64,000 bases of DNA from Pseudomonas sp. MYb327 (GCF_040438925.1 NZ_CP159258.1:2990001-3054000); one strand, 5' to 3'; shown: positions 8,019-17,239, counted from the first letter of the stretch. Made by a program: numbers and translations. The notes: generated from the letters alone by a model not told the origin.

Positions 8019-8822
8019 TCAGGCCACCGCCCGGGACATGACGTACAGGCAATCGTGTACGGCTGTCCGGTCCTCTTCGAGGGTACGCAGGTGCACACCT
8101 GGCACTTCAGGGTGCGAGTCGATGCGCGCCGGCGCATGCAGATAAACGTTCAGCGGCCGCTCGCTGGTCGAGGCCTGCAATTGGCTTTCGCGACCAATCA
8201 GCGCGGTCAGTGCGGTATCGCTGTCGCTGCTGCCCACCGAACGTACCGATGTCCAGCGCCCTTCGCGCGCCACCAGCAACACGCTACGCACCGGTTCGGC
8301 GACGACGAACAGGAAGTCGCCGGCGTCGAAGCTCTTATCGAAATGGTTGAATGCCGCCATCAGGTATGGCTGCACTGAACGCAGGCGCAGGCCGCGACCA
8401 CTGGCCAGGGTGCGCAGACGGTCCAGCAGGTCTTGCGGCAACGCCGTCGCAACACGGTCGTAGCCGGCAGGTTCAGCGGAAAGCACCAGGCTCCAGGGTT
8501 GCGTCGGTACGCCGTAGAGGTCTTCGAAACACAGTTGGGCAAACCCGAGCAATTCGTCCGGGCGGCTGATTTGTTCGCTCCAGGGCACCAGGCAGAACCG
8601 GCTGAAGTGACCGGAAACCACCACGGTCAATTCCGCACCGGCGCGGGCATGTTCACCCAGCAGACGGTCGAGGGTTTCCAGGCCCACGGCCCAGCCATGA
8701 AAGCCTTCGTCGATGAAACCGACGCTGCCCAGCCACAGGGTTTCACTGCCCTGCCGATGGCCGAGACCGACACCGCTGGCGCCGAGGACGGCGACATAAC
8801 GCTCACGAGATAAAAGTGACAC
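8019..8822 (-). CDS. PilM/GspL-like cytoplasmic actin-fold protein
   Basis: The 267-residue protein has a divergent actin-like ATPase fold of the PilM/MshI type: an N-terminal strand-loop (YVAVLGASGVGLG), internal VVVSGHFSRFCLVPWSEQ and a late LRTLASGRGLRLRSVQPYLMAAFNHF segment. It has no membrane helix, unlike GspL. The start is a GTG at 8822 and lies within the 3' end of the ATPase gene (20-base overlap). It should bridge the ATPase to the PilN-like protein. Similarity is weak, so the call rests partly on gene order. Confidence 0.7.
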   Translation of the reverse strand: MSLLSRERYVAVLGASGVGLGHRQGSETLWLGSVGFIDEGFHGWAVGLETLDRLLGEHARAGAELTVVVSGHFSRFCLVPWSEQISRPDELLGFAQLCFEDLYGVPTQPWSLVLSAEPAGYDRVATALPQDLLDRLRTLASGRGLRLRSVQPYLMAAFNHFDKSFDAGDFLFVVAEPVRSVLLVAREGRWTSVRSVGSSDSDTALTALIGRESQLQASTSERPLNVYLHAPARIDSHPEVPGVHLRTLEEDRTAVHDCLYVMSRAVA

Positions 8823-10509
8823 GATTGATCTCCTCGAGAGTAGTCCGGCCGTGTTGCACCAGTTCCAGCGCCGATTCGCGCAGCAGGCGCAAACCTCGTT
8901 TGCAGGCGTGGGCCTTGATTTTCGAAATGGGTTGGCGCTCGACGATCATTTGCCGCAGTTCGTCGTCCAGGTGCAGCAGTTCAGCGATGGCGCTGCGTCC
9001 GCGGTAACCGGTGCCGCGGCAATGACCGCAGCCCTTGCCGTGGACGAAGTGGTAATGCGCGACGTTCTGCGGATCGAGCCCCGAGGCTTCCAGCTCTTCG
9101 TTCGTCGGGGTGTAGGTGCTGCTGCAACTGCTGCAAACCAGGCGAATCAAGCGCTGGGCCAGCACGGCGTTGAGCGCGGAGACCAGGCTGTAGGGGTCGA
9201 TTTCCATTTGGGTGAAGCGGCCAATCACGTCGAACACGTTGTTGGCGTGGATGGTGGTGAACACCAGGTGCCCGGTGAGCGCCGATTGCACGGCGATCTG
9301 CGCGGTGTCGGGGTCGCGGATTTCACCGACCATGATCTTGTCCGGGTCATGGCGCAGGATCGAGCGCAAACCCCGGGCGAAAGTCAGGCCTTTTTTCTCG
9401 TTGACCGGAATTTGCAGCACGCCCGGCAGTTGGTATTCCACCGGGTCTTCAATGGTGATGATCTTGTCCACGCCATGGTTGATCTCGGTGATCATCGCGT
9501 ACAGCGTGGTGGTCTTGCCGCTACCGGTGGGGCCGGTGACCAGCACCATGCCGTAGGGTTCGGCGGCGAGGCGGCGCAGTTGGCGCAGGGTTTCGTCTTC
9601 GAAGCCCAGGGCTTGCAATTGCACGCCGCTGACCTTGTCTGCCAGGTCCTGTTTGTCGAGCACCCGCAGCACCGCGTCTTCGCCGAAAATGCTCGGCATG
9701 ATCGACACCCGGAAGTCGATCTGCCGGCCGCTGATGCCGATCTTGAAGCGACCGTCCTGGGGCACGCGTTTTTCGCCGATGTCCAGTTCAGCCATGACCT
9801 TGACCCGCGAGATCACCTGTTCGGCGAACTCGCTGCCCTGGATTTTGCTGATGTTGTTCAACACGCCATCGATGCGGTACTTGATCACCAGGCCACTGCC
9901 GGTGGTGCCCAGGTGAATGTCGCTGGCGTGCATTTTCAGGGCGTCGTACAGGGTCGAGTTGACCAGTTTGACCACCACGCTGGAGTCTTCGCTGATGCTG
10001 GTCAGGGACAGGCTTTGCAGGGTGTCGATTTCGGTGTTGCCGTCGGCCTGGGCGTTGAGCGATTCCACCGCGTGGAAGCTTTCTTCGTGCCGAGCCAGGT
10101 AGGCTTTCAGGTCGTCGGCATGCACCAGGTACAGCGGCGCGCCGTGCAGGCAATCATCGATCCAGGCCAGGCGTGCGCTGTCGAAGGGATCAGCGAAGAC
10201 GCCAATGACTTCATCGTTGTGACGCAACAGGGTGAATTCGCGCTTGAGGCACTGGGCCAGGGTGACCCGATCGAATACCGGCGTGGCTTGAAACAGGCTA
10301 TCGGTGTCGAGCACCGAATAATGCAGGGTAGTGCCGAGGCACTGGATGAAGGGCATGGGGGCCAGTTCGCTCAGTTCCCCGAGGGCATCCAGGACTCGCT
10401 CGCCGGAAGTGGCGGCCAGTGCCCGAGCCTGGGCCAACTGCTCACTGGAAAAACGGGTGGGTACAGACTCCAGCAGCGACGGTTCGACGACAAGGGATAG
10501 ACGGTCCAT
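8803..10509 (-). CDS. GspE/PilB-type secretion ATPase
   Basis: The 568-residue protein has an N-terminal T2SSE/MshEN-type domain (about residues 1-150), then the hexameric motor domain with Walker A GPTGSGKTTT near residue 325, an Asp box around IITIEDPVEYQLPG, Walker B MVGEIRDPDTAQIA and the His box TGHLVFTTIHANN. The zinc site CSSC...CGHC follows in the C-terminal part. This set is typical of assembly ATPases (GspE/PilB/MshE) and not of retraction ATPases. It powers pseudopilus growth. It lies 84 bases after the response regulator gene. Confidence 0.95.
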   Translation of the reverse strand: MDRLSLVVEPSLLESVPTRFSSEQLAQARALAATSGERVLDALGELSELAPMPFIQCLGTTLHYSVLDTDSLFQATPVFDRVTLAQCLKREFTLLRHNDEVIGVFADPFDSARLAWIDDCLHGAPLYLVHADDLKAYLARHEESFHAVESLNAQADGNTEIDTLQSLSLTSISEDSSVVVKLVNSTLYDALKMHASDIHLGTTGSGLVIKYRIDGVLNNISKIQGSEFAEQVISRVKVMAELDIGEKRVPQDGRFKIGISGRQIDFRVSIMPSIFGEDAVLRVLDKQDLADKVSGVQLQALGFEDETLRQLRRLAAEPYGMVLVTGPTGSGKTTTLYAMITEINHGVDKIITIEDPVEYQLPGVLQIPVNEKKGLTFARGLRSILRHDPDKIMVGEIRDPDTAQIAVQSALTGHLVFTTIHANNVFDVIGRFTQMEIDPYSLVSALNAVLAQRLIRLVCSSCSSTYTPTNEELEASGLDPQNVAHYHFVHGKGCGHCRGTGYRGRSAIAELLHLDDELRQMIVERQPISKIKAHACKRGLRLLRESALELVQHGRTTLEEINRVTFIS

Positions 10510-10593
10510 GGCTTGCTCTCCAACGCCCGGGGCTTTTAGCCCTGTCGGCGCGGCGAGCGGTTTCGGTGGAGGCCGGAACGTCTTGTCGCGCCA

Positions 10594-11127
10594 CTACTCC
10601 CCGGTGAGCAATTGTTCGTCGTCTGGCGTCTTGGAGGTCGATGCACTTCGTCGTCGATCTGCAAGCACCCAACTACCGTCGTACAACTGCAGCGGGAAAT
10701 TTTCGATCCTGCTCTGGCGTCGTTCGACAAAGCCTTCGGAACTGCTCACAGCCGTGTTGGGTTCGCGCTTGATCCCCAGAAGATCGCAGACTGCACGGGC
10801 CAATTCCGCCAACGGAAACGGTTTGAACAGGATGTGGCTGACTCCCAGTAGCCGGGCCCGCTCGCAAACCTCTGCGGTTGGATGCCCTGTGATCAGCACA
10901 AAATGGCAATTCCTGTTCTGGCGGACGGCATCGAGCACCTGAAAGCCTTCCATATCGGGCAAGCGGTAATCGAAAACCATCACATCGGGGGCAAAATTTT
11001 CGGCTTCGCCGATCCCTTCCGCCCCGTCGTGAGCTATCCGGACTTCCAACCCTTGCACCTGCAGGTAATCCTGAAGGTTTTGCGCAAGAAGCTGTTCGTC
11101 GTCAACAACCAGTACTTTGTTTAACAA
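10594..11127 (-). CDS. Receiver-domain response regulator with short tail
   Basis: The 177-residue protein starts at a TTG (11127) preceded by AAGGAG with six-base spacing; no ATG fits as well. Residues 1-120 are a CheY-type receiver: VDDEQ acidic pair, phospho-acceptor Asp in MVFDYRLPD, Thr in LITGH and Lys in LFKPFP. The remaining ~55 residues form a basic tail (ENFPLQLYDGSWVLADRRR) with no DNA-binding or AAA+ domain. It is the first gene of the secretion/curli operon, so it may control the machine by protein contact. No partner kinase is in the window. Confidence 0.87.
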   Translation of the reverse strand: MLNKVLVVDDEQLLAQNLQDYLQVQGLEVRIAHDGAEGIGEAENFAPDVMVFDYRLPDMEGFQVLDAVRQNRNCHFVLITGHPTAEVCERARLLGVSHILFKPFPLAELARAVCDLLGIKREPNTAVSSSEGFVERRQSRIENFPLQLYDGSWVLADRRRSASTSKTPDDEQLLTGE

Positions 11128-11195
11128 GGTGGACTCCTTGAAACTGCAGGTCCGAATACCGAACCTGGCGGAGTGCGCGCCTTTGACAGGTCTAA

Positions 11196-11211
11196 CGCAC
11201 ACTTCATGCCA
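11196..11211 (-). promoter_or_regulatory. Sigma-54-like -24/-12 box of the secretion operon
   Basis: On the minus strand the sequence reads TGGCATGAAGTGTGCG. It has GG and GC separated by exactly ten bases and matches the TGGCACG-N4-TTGCW consensus well at -24 and partly at -12. It lies about 70 bases before the response-regulator start. Confidence 0.5.
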
Positions 11212-11284
11212 GGCTGAGCGCCGGTCGTTTTATCGCTTCATGTCCTTGAATTTAAAAACAATATCTTTTCGCCCACGTACCCCA

Positions 11285-11346
11285 CCCCCCAAAAACGGGG
11301 AAAACCCAACGCGATTGCAAGGAAGCTTTCCCCCACTATTGGGGAA
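11285..11346. promoter_or_regulatory. Two CCCC-N6-GGGGAA palindromes
   Basis: CCCCAAAAACGGGGAA (from 11287) and CCCCACTATTGGGGAA (from 11331) lie 75-135 bases upstream of the sigma-54-like box. That is the usual distance for an enhancer-binding activator. The same pattern recurs upstream of the multicopper oxidase gene at 23353. Confidence 0.5.
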
Positions 11347-11350
11347 GGGC

Positions 11351-12304
11351 TCATTCATCGTCAATCCGTTCGATCCGATTGCTTGCGCGCAATTGCGCCA
11401 GAACCCGAAGACGTGTTTGAACCTGGTTCTGTCGGGCAAGATACGCCCTGACCATGTCAAGTCCCTGTTCCTCTGTGACATCCGCGGCCTCGAGTCGGTT
11501 CTGTAAATAAATCAGATGCCATCCCACCGCCGTACGCACCGGTACACTGACTTCTCCCGGCGCCAGGGCAAACGCTGCTTTATCGAACTCCGGCAGCATG
11601 CGCCCGCGTGGGAAATACCCCAGATCGCCACCCTCGCTGGCCGAGGCGTCTTCGGAACCGCTGCGGGCAACGCTGGCAAAATCGGCGCCCTTGTTGATAG
11701 TGGTACGCATTGCCTCCAAGCGTAGCCGCGCCGCTTCGACAGTGGAAGCATCTGCACCCTGAGGCACTTTGATCAGGATATGCCTGACCTGCACCTCCTC
11801 CGGCCGGCTCATTTGCGCGCGATGCTCTTCGAAAAACGCCCGCACCTGTTTCTCGTCCGGCTCGCCGACTTTGGTGAGATCGGCAAAAACCTGCTGGGCC
11901 GCCAGTTCCCGGCGGGTGTACTCGGCATAACCGGCCTCATCGAAACCGGCGTCCTCCAGCCGCCGGGCGAACACGTCAGCACCACCGAAGGCCTGACGCG
12001 TTTGATCGATCTGACCTTGCACGGTGGCGTCGCTGATCACTACGCCGCGCTTGAGCGCTTCCTGCCACAGCAGTTCCTTGTCAATCAAGGCATCCAGGGC
12101 AGCCTTGCGCAACTGCTGGTACGCCTTGGGATTGCGAATACTGGCGACCGCCCGACCCTGATCCTCAAGGTACTCGGCGAAGTAACGCTCCAGGCGCAGT
12201 TGGGATATTTCCTCGCCATTGACCCGCGCCACGGCGGGCCCGTTGCTGCAAAACGCGGCGGGCACCCACAGCATCAACATTACAAACACAGTGTTGAGTT
12301 TCAT
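11351..12304 (-). CDS. Exported parvulin-type peptidyl-prolyl isomerase (PpiC/SurA-like)
   Basis: The 317-residue protein has a signal peptide (cleavage near AAFCSNGPA), an N-terminal SurA/PrsA-type helical chaperone region (residues ~25-165) and a parvulin domain at ~165-265 with VQVRHILIKVP, F-SVARSGSED-S-GGDLGYF and VGWHLIYL. It should fold exported proteins in the periplasm, most plausibly the copper oxidase of the same operon. It is the last gene of that operon, 12 bases after the cytochrome/binding-protein gene. Leptothrix mofB, in the mofA Mn-oxidase operon, also encodes a PPIase as far as I recall, though of the FKBP class. Confidence 0.88.
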   Translation of the reverse strand: MKLNTVFVMLMLWVPAAFCSNGPAVARVNGEEISQLRLERYFAEYLEDQGRAVASIRNPKAYQQLRKAALDALIDKELLWQEALKRGVVISDATVQGQIDQTRQAFGGADVFARRLEDAGFDEAGYAEYTRRELAAQQVFADLTKVGEPDEKQVRAFFEEHRAQMSRPEEVQVRHILIKVPQGADASTVEAARLRLEAMRTTINKGADFASVARSGSEDASASEGGDLGYFPRGRMLPEFDKAAFALAPGEVSVPVRTAVGWHLIYLQNRLEAADVTEEQGLDMVRAYLARQNQVQTRLRVLAQLRASNRIERIDDE

Positions 12305-12316
12305 CTTCAGCCTCCG

Positions 12317-13882
12317 TCAGGGCATGGCGGCAACGGGTTTGTAAGGGGCAACCAGATAGAAGCGCTGGTCGGGCAAATCCACCGTGACCACATGGGCGCC
12401 ACTCAGGCCCAGGCGCCGGCCCGGCCCGAAACTGATCAGCGGGGTCAGCCCGGTATCGAAGTCATGCAGGCCTTCGAGGGCGCTGACCAGTTTTTCGCGG
12501 CTGGCGTCGCGCCCGGCCTGCTTCATGCCTTCGCTGAGCAGCATCATTGAACTGAAGGCGCCGACTTGCAGGACCGCGTGCTCACCACCGAGTTTCTGCC
12601 GCTGGCGCAGCTGGGTCAGCGCCAGGCGCCCGGCCAGCGTCCAGTCGCTGGGCACAAACGGATAAGCCAGGAACACCCGCCTCGAAAACCCGCTGGGCAC
12701 TTGCAGCAGATCACCCGCCACTTGATTCGAAGCGGCGAACAGGTACGGCACCTGCCCCGCCGTCTGCAAGCGTTCGGCGAGATGACTGAAGCCGCCGCTG
12801 CTGCCCATGTAGAACACCGAGCGCGAACCCAATGGCAGTTCGTCCTTCGCCGATTCGTAGGCTTGCAGGCGTACTTTCTGCCAGGAATTGTCTTGCAGGT
12901 ATTGCGCAAGTTTTTCAGCCGCCTGCCGTTGCCCCGGTTCATTCGGGTAGGCGATCAGCGTCGGCCCTTGCAGCACGCGCAAACTGGTCGCGGCGTAATT
13001 GGCCAGGGCAATCATTTGCTCGCGCAGGCCCGGCAGCGGTTCGAAGATCTGCCGACTTACCTGGGCCGAGCCTTGCAACGACAGCGGCCCGATCAACGGC
13101 ACGCCGGCCTGTTCCAGGCGCGGCGCCAGTTCCGAATCGAGCGCCGGCGCCAGCGGTGCGACCAGGGCGAACACTTGCTCCTGATCAATCAGCTGATCCA
13201 GCGCCCGCTCGGCGCTGACGCGGTCCGGACCGGGGTCGAGGATGGTCAGGCGCAACTGCCGGCCGTGGATTCCGCCCGCTTCATTGATGCGCGTCACGCA
13301 ACCCTTGAGCACCGCCGCCACGGTGGCGCCCTCGTCGCGCAACGAGCCCGTGCTCGGCAACAGCGTTCCCAGGTGCAGGCTGTCGGCGCTCAGGCCCGGA
13401 TCGCGGTCATCGGCCAGGCGCTTGAGGTACGCCGTGAGGTTGTGTTGATCCTTGCTCGACAGCACGAATCGGGGCATCGCCGGGTCCAGGCGATTGTTCG
13501 CCGGGTCGCGTCCCTCCTGGATCGCCCGCGCCAGCGTACCCTCGGTGTAGGCCGGGTAAGCACGGCCATTGATTTGCTGCTGACCGTACGTGCTGGAGAG
13601 CCGCGACCAGTTCAAGTCCGGCGGCCGCACCCCGCCTTCAGGTCGCCCTGAACCATCGGCACCATGGCAGTTCGCGCACGGCAGGCTGGTGGCCGGCATC
13701 AACATGCCGGTCGCGCCGATTCGGGCCATGACCGGGTCACCGCTCGCCGACACGCCCTCGCGGTACAACCGTTTGCCGGCGCTTTCACTGGGATTGAGCG
13801 GCAACGCGTAGGCGCTCAGGCTGGCACTGAAGAGAATCAACAGACTGAGCGCGAACAGTCCGGGGATGAGGGCGTTTTTCAT
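12317..13882 (-). CDS. Cytochrome c-periplasmic binding protein fusion
   Basis: The 521-residue protein has a signal peptide and then a class I cytochrome c domain (residues ~30-155) with heme site C-A-N-C-H near residue 70 and a likely Met ligand in DPAMPRFVLS. A type I periplasmic binding fold of the branched-amino-acid/ABC-substrate family follows (LHLGTLLPSTGSL, INEAGGIHGRQLRLTILD, VFALVAPLAPALD, ALEGLHDFDTG). No ABC transporter genes are adjacent, so an electron-transfer or sensing role beside the oxidase is more likely than uptake. It lies nine bases after the SCO gene. Confidence 0.88.
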   Translation of the reverse strand: MKNALIPGLFALSLLILFSASLSAYALPLNPSESAGKRLYREGVSASGDPVMARIGATGMLMPATSLPCANCHGADGSGRPEGGVRPPDLNWSRLSSTYGQQQINGRAYPAYTEGTLARAIQEGRDPANNRLDPAMPRFVLSSKDQHNLTAYLKRLADDRDPGLSADSLHLGTLLPSTGSLRDEGATVAAVLKGCVTRINEAGGIHGRQLRLTILDPGPDRVSAERALDQLIDQEQVFALVAPLAPALDSELAPRLEQAGVPLIGPLSLQGSAQVSRQIFEPLPGLREQMIALANYAATSLRVLQGPTLIAYPNEPGQRQAAEKLAQYLQDNSWQKVRLQAYESAKDELPLGSRSVFYMGSSGGFSHLAERLQTAGQVPYLFAASNQVAGDLLQVPSGFSRRVFLAYPFVPSDWTLAGRLALTQLRQRQKLGGEHAVLQVGAFSSMMLLSEGMKQAGRDASREKLVSALEGLHDFDTGLTPLISFGPGRRLGLSGAHVVTVDLPDQRFYLVAPYKPVAAMP

Positions 13883-13891
13883 GGCGCGCGC

Positions 13892-14521
13892 TCAACGACC
13901 GACCACGGGCATTGTCAGCAACTGCAAGCGCTGAGCAATGGCCGCGGCCGGGGCATCGGGACGGATTTTGCTCCAGCGTTTGTTCGCCACGTCGCCGACG
14001 ATCAACTGCGTGGAATGTTGCTCAGGCGTCGGCACGATCTGGCCGATCCGGCCCAGGACCAGGTCCATCTGCGCCTTGTCGCCGGTAAGAAAAAGCCAGT
14101 GGGGCTCATCGACGCCCTGTTTCAAGGTGTAAGCCTTGAGCACCGCCGGGGTGTCCCGCAGCGGATCACTGGTAAGGGAAATAAAGGTGATGCCATCCGC
14201 CTTGTCGCCCAACACTGCGCGCACTTCCTTGAGCTTTTGGGTGATCAACGGGCAGGCGTCGTTGCAACTGGTGAAAATCACATTGAGCAGCACCACACGG
14301 TTCTGCAGCGCGTCGCTGTAGAACCGCAGGGTGTTGCCGTTCTGATCCTGCAACGGCGTGTCGGTGAACCAGGTTTTCGCATCGCGGGTGCCGCTGGCGG
14401 GTTGCGCCGCAGCATTTGCCGCCACCGCAGGCGCCGGTTCTTCGTGGCCTTCATGGGCGAACGCCACCGCACTGAAAATGCAAAAGCAAAAGCTCAGGGT
14501 GATCCAGTCGAGGAGTCTCAT
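13892..14521 (-). CDS. SCO1/SenC family copper chaperone (first copy)
   Basis: The 209-residue protein has a signal peptide ending near AFAHEGHEE, a thioredoxin fold and the copper-binding C-x3-C motif TSCNDACP. The third ligand His lies in EQHSTQLIVGD. A His/Glu-rich mature N-terminus (HEGHEE) may also bind copper. SCO proteins load copper into oxidases. It overlaps the neighbouring SCO gene by four bases; the pair differ clearly in sequence, so they are old paralogues. Confidence 0.9.
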   Translation of the reverse strand: MRLLDWITLSFCFCIFSAVAFAHEGHEEPAPAVAANAAAQPASGTRDAKTWFTDTPLQDQNGNTLRFYSDALQNRVVLLNVIFTSCNDACPLITQKLKEVRAVLGDKADGITFISLTSDPLRDTPAVLKAYTLKQGVDEPHWLFLTGDKAQMDLVLGRIGQIVPTPEQHSTQLIVGDVANKRWSKIRPDAPAAAIAQRLQLLTMPVVGR

Positions 14522-15174
14522 GGCTGATGCTCCATGGCGATGGCTGTGTGCTTGGCATGGGTGTTGCGCTCACCGCTGAGCTTCTCGACTTCACGGCTCA
14601 GCACCGCCGGGTCGGTGAAACCGTAGTAGCGGGTCCAGTGACGGTTGTTGCCATCGCCCACCAGAATCAGCGGCGCGTGGTTCTTGAAGTCGCCACTGAA
14701 ACTGCCGAGCCCCTTGAGGGTTTCGTTGACCGACTGGGTGGAACCGGTCAGCCAGCTCCAGCCCGGGCCGTTCTGGAACGCGCGGGCGTAATCGTTCAGG
14801 CGTTTGGCGTCGTCACGCTGCGGGTCAATGCTGATCGACACCAGTTGCACCTCGGTGCCAACCCGTGCGCCCAGCTGTTTCTGCACCTTGCCCATGATCG
14901 ATGACACCACCGGGCAGACCGTGGTGCAGCTGGTGTAGATGAAACTCATGACTACGATCTTGTTGCTGACCAGGTCTTTTTCCAGGCGCACGGTTTTGCC
15001 GTTCTGGTCCACCAGTGCCACGTCGGCGAATTTGACCTGGGCTTTCTCCGAGCTGGCGCTTTTGGCTGCGGCGTTATGCCCGGCATGCTCGTCCGCTGAG
15101 TGGGCCAGGGCCTGGTCGACGCCGACGGCCAACAGGCAGAGCGTCAGCAGTCCATGATGTGCGAATCGGTTCAT
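14518..15174 (-). CDS. SCO1/SenC family copper chaperone (second copy)
   Basis: The 218-residue protein has a signal peptide, a His-rich mature start (HSADEHAGH), a thioredoxin fold with C-x3-C in TSCTTVCP, and the ligand His in KNHAPLILVGD. The ATG at 15174 has GAGG eight bases upstream and gives a clean signal peptide; eight extra upstream codons are possible but have no better ribosome site. It lies 13 bases after the beta-propeller gene. It probably delivers copper to the giant multicopper oxidase. Confidence 0.9.
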   Translation of the reverse strand: MNRFAHHGLLTLCLLAVGVDQALAHSADEHAGHNAAAKSASSEKAQVKFADVALVDQNGKTVRLEKDLVSNKIVVMSFIYTSCTTVCPVVSSIMGKVQKQLGARVGTEVQLVSISIDPQRDDAKRLNDYARAFQNGPGWSWLTGSTQSVNETLKGLGSFSGDFKNHAPLILVGDGNNRHWTRYYGFTDPAVLSREVEKLSGERNTHAKHTAIAMEHQP

Positions 15175-15187
15175 GTCGATGTCCTCT

Positions 15188-17140
15188 TCAATGAGCAATG
15201 CCTGGGGTTACCCGAACGCTGGCAAAAGTCTGGTCGTCGAAATTCGCACCCAGGGACGCCGCACGCACGTGCAGGTACCAGGCGCCTTTTTGGTCAAGGG
15301 TGACCGGGGCTTCATAAACTCCATTGCCGACCTCCAGTGCCGCGACGAGCTGGGGCCGGGAACTCGGCGCCAGGAAGTAGCGCACCTGAACGTCTTTGAC
15401 CCCGCTGCGCTGGACCTTCTGTTTGCCCTGGACGATGCGAAAGCGCACGACATAAGGGCTGCCCAAAGCGGCCGTGGTTTTGTCGAGCATGAACTCCACT
15501 TTCGGCACGCCGGCGACGGGGGCAAGCTTGTCGTTGGCCTCCACTACCGCACTGAAGCAATGGATGATGTTGGGCTGGTTGAGCAGGAACGCCACGTCGA
15601 AACGCCCCGCCGCCGGCAGCTTGATCCGCGAGCTGTACAGCCCCGGCTCGATTTCGCGCAGGCTGCGGTCGATGACCATCGCCGCCCGCGCCACTTGCCC
15701 GCGATTGGGGTAGCCGGACATCGGCGCGTTCATGCCTTCGGCGTAGAAATAGGTGGTGTTGTCCACCGGGTTGACCACGAACACCGCGTTGTCGTCCCGC
15801 GACACCGCCAGGCTCGACGCCAGCGGCAAGTCACCGGCCAACCGTGGCGGCTGCGGCCCGGCTTCGAAACCCTGGCTGATCGGCGTACGGCCTTCGCCGA
15901 GGGACGACAGGTTGATCATCGTGACTTTCGCCGACGCCAATCCGCGCACGTAGGCATAGGCCTTGGTGAACACCACTTGATAGGGTTCGGCGGACACGTC
16001 CAGTTCATGGATCAATGAATCATTGGCGGCGTCGATCACGAAGGCCTGGTTCTCCAGGGTGTTGAGCACGATGCCAAAACGCCCGTCGGCGCTGAAGCCC
16101 ATGGGACCGAGGCCCTGCTTCATCTTGATCACCCGCCTTACCGACTGGTTGGCGGCATCGACCACGGTGACCGTGCCGTCCTTGCCATCCGCCACATACG
16201 CGGCGCCGGACAGCGGCGAGTACACCACCGACAACGGGTGCGAACCGGTCTTGAGTTGTTTGCTGATGGTCAATGTGGCGACATCGATGATGCTCAGGGT
16301 GCCGTCATCGCGGTTGGTGACAAAGGCGAAGCGGCTGTCTTTGCTGAAGGCGATCTCGTGGTGGCCGCTGCCGGTGGCCAGGTGTTTGAGGGTTTTCAGG
16401 CTGCGGGTATCGATCACCGTCACCCCGGATTGCTCCGCCACCGCAGCATTATTGCCGACCCACAACAGGCGCTCGTCCGGTTGCAACGCAACGCGCACCG
16501 GATTGCTGCCAGCGGCTACCGAGTCGAGCAGTTTGAATTGTTCACTGTCGATCACCGCGACTTCGCCCGCCGTCGGCATCGACACGAATACCCGTTTGTT
16601 GTCCCTTGGGGTGACCCAATCCATCGGCGGTTGCTTGATGTCGATGCGGGTCATGGTGCTGGTGATGCCGCCTACCGAAACCGATGGGTCTACCACCGAG
16701 ACGCTGGCGTCGCGGTTCATCACCATCAGGAAGTAGCTGTTGAGGTCCAGCAGCGGCCGTGCGCCGATGCTCGATTTGAGGAACACCCCGACCCGGGCTT
16801 TGCAGCTCTGTTCGCGGCCCTGGGCCTGGTCGGCGGCGACGGTTTCCGGGTCGATCCAGGCGCCGGGGGCGACGCCCGCCAGCGGTTGGCCCGATGCCTT
16901 GTCAGTCACCCGAAAGCGCACGTCGGCAAACTCACCCTCGCGCAACACCCCGCCTTCGGTCAGCGGCCGCACTTCGAGAGCCACCGACACACCGTCACGT
17001 TCAAGCGTCTGGCCGCTCCAGGTGTTGGGTAGCGCAACGTCGCTGAGCATGGTTGTGGGCGACGTGCGCCATAACCCCACCCAGATCAGCGCTGCCCCGA
17101 GGGTCAGCGCAACACTGGCGATTTTGATGGTCCTGTTCAT
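15188..17140 (-). CDS. Exported YVTN-type beta-propeller protein with flanking Ig-like domains
   Basis: The 650-residue protein has an N-terminal signal or anchor (VALTLGAALIWVGLW) and an all-beta N-domain. Six to seven blade repeats follow at ~170-470 (VTVIDTRSLKTLKHLATG, LSIIDVATLTISKQLKTGSH, VTVVDAANQSVRRVIKM), as in YncE/cytochrome-d1-like propellers. The C-terminal part (~490-650) is beta-rich and resembles FixG/YtkA-like domains. No heme motif is visible. It stands between the multicopper oxidase and the copper chaperones, separated from the former by 204 bases with a REP pair. Its role is unknown; a scaffold or electron-transfer partner is a guess. Confidence 0.82.
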   Translation of the reverse strand: MNRTIKIASVALTLGAALIWVGLWRTSPTTMLSDVALPNTWSGQTLERDGVSVALEVRPLTEGGVLREGEFADVRFRVTDKASGQPLAGVAPGAWIDPETVAADQAQGREQSCKARVGVFLKSSIGARPLLDLNSYFLMVMNRDASVSVVDPSVSVGGITSTMTRIDIKQPPMDWVTPRDNKRVFVSMPTAGEVAVIDSEQFKLLDSVAAGSNPVRVALQPDERLLWVGNNAAVAEQSGVTVIDTRSLKTLKHLATGSGHHEIAFSKDSRFAFVTNRDDGTLSIIDVATLTISKQLKTGSHPLSVVYSPLSGAAYVADGKDGTVTVVDAANQSVRRVIKMKQGLGPMGFSADGRFGIVLNTLENQAFVIDAANDSLIHELDVSAEPYQVVFTKAYAYVRGLASAKVTMINLSSLGEGRTPISQGFEAGPQPPRLAGDLPLASSLAVSRDDNAVFVVNPVDNTTYFYAEGMNAPMSGYPNRGQVARAAMVIDRSLREIEPGLYSSRIKLPAAGRFDVAFLLNQPNIIHCFSAVVEANDKLAPVAGVPKVEFMLDKTTAALGSPYVVRFRIVQGKQKVQRSGVKDVQVRYFLAPSSRPQLVAALEVGNGVYEAPVTLDQKGAWYLHVRAASLGANFDDQTFASVRVTPGIAH

Positions 17141-17239
17141 ATCGCTTCTCCCCTTGTGACAGCCTCTTAACCGCCTTCGCTGCGATGCGGCGACCCGACA
17201 ACCCAGCGCCTGCAGTTCGGACTGTGTGAATCCGATCTT

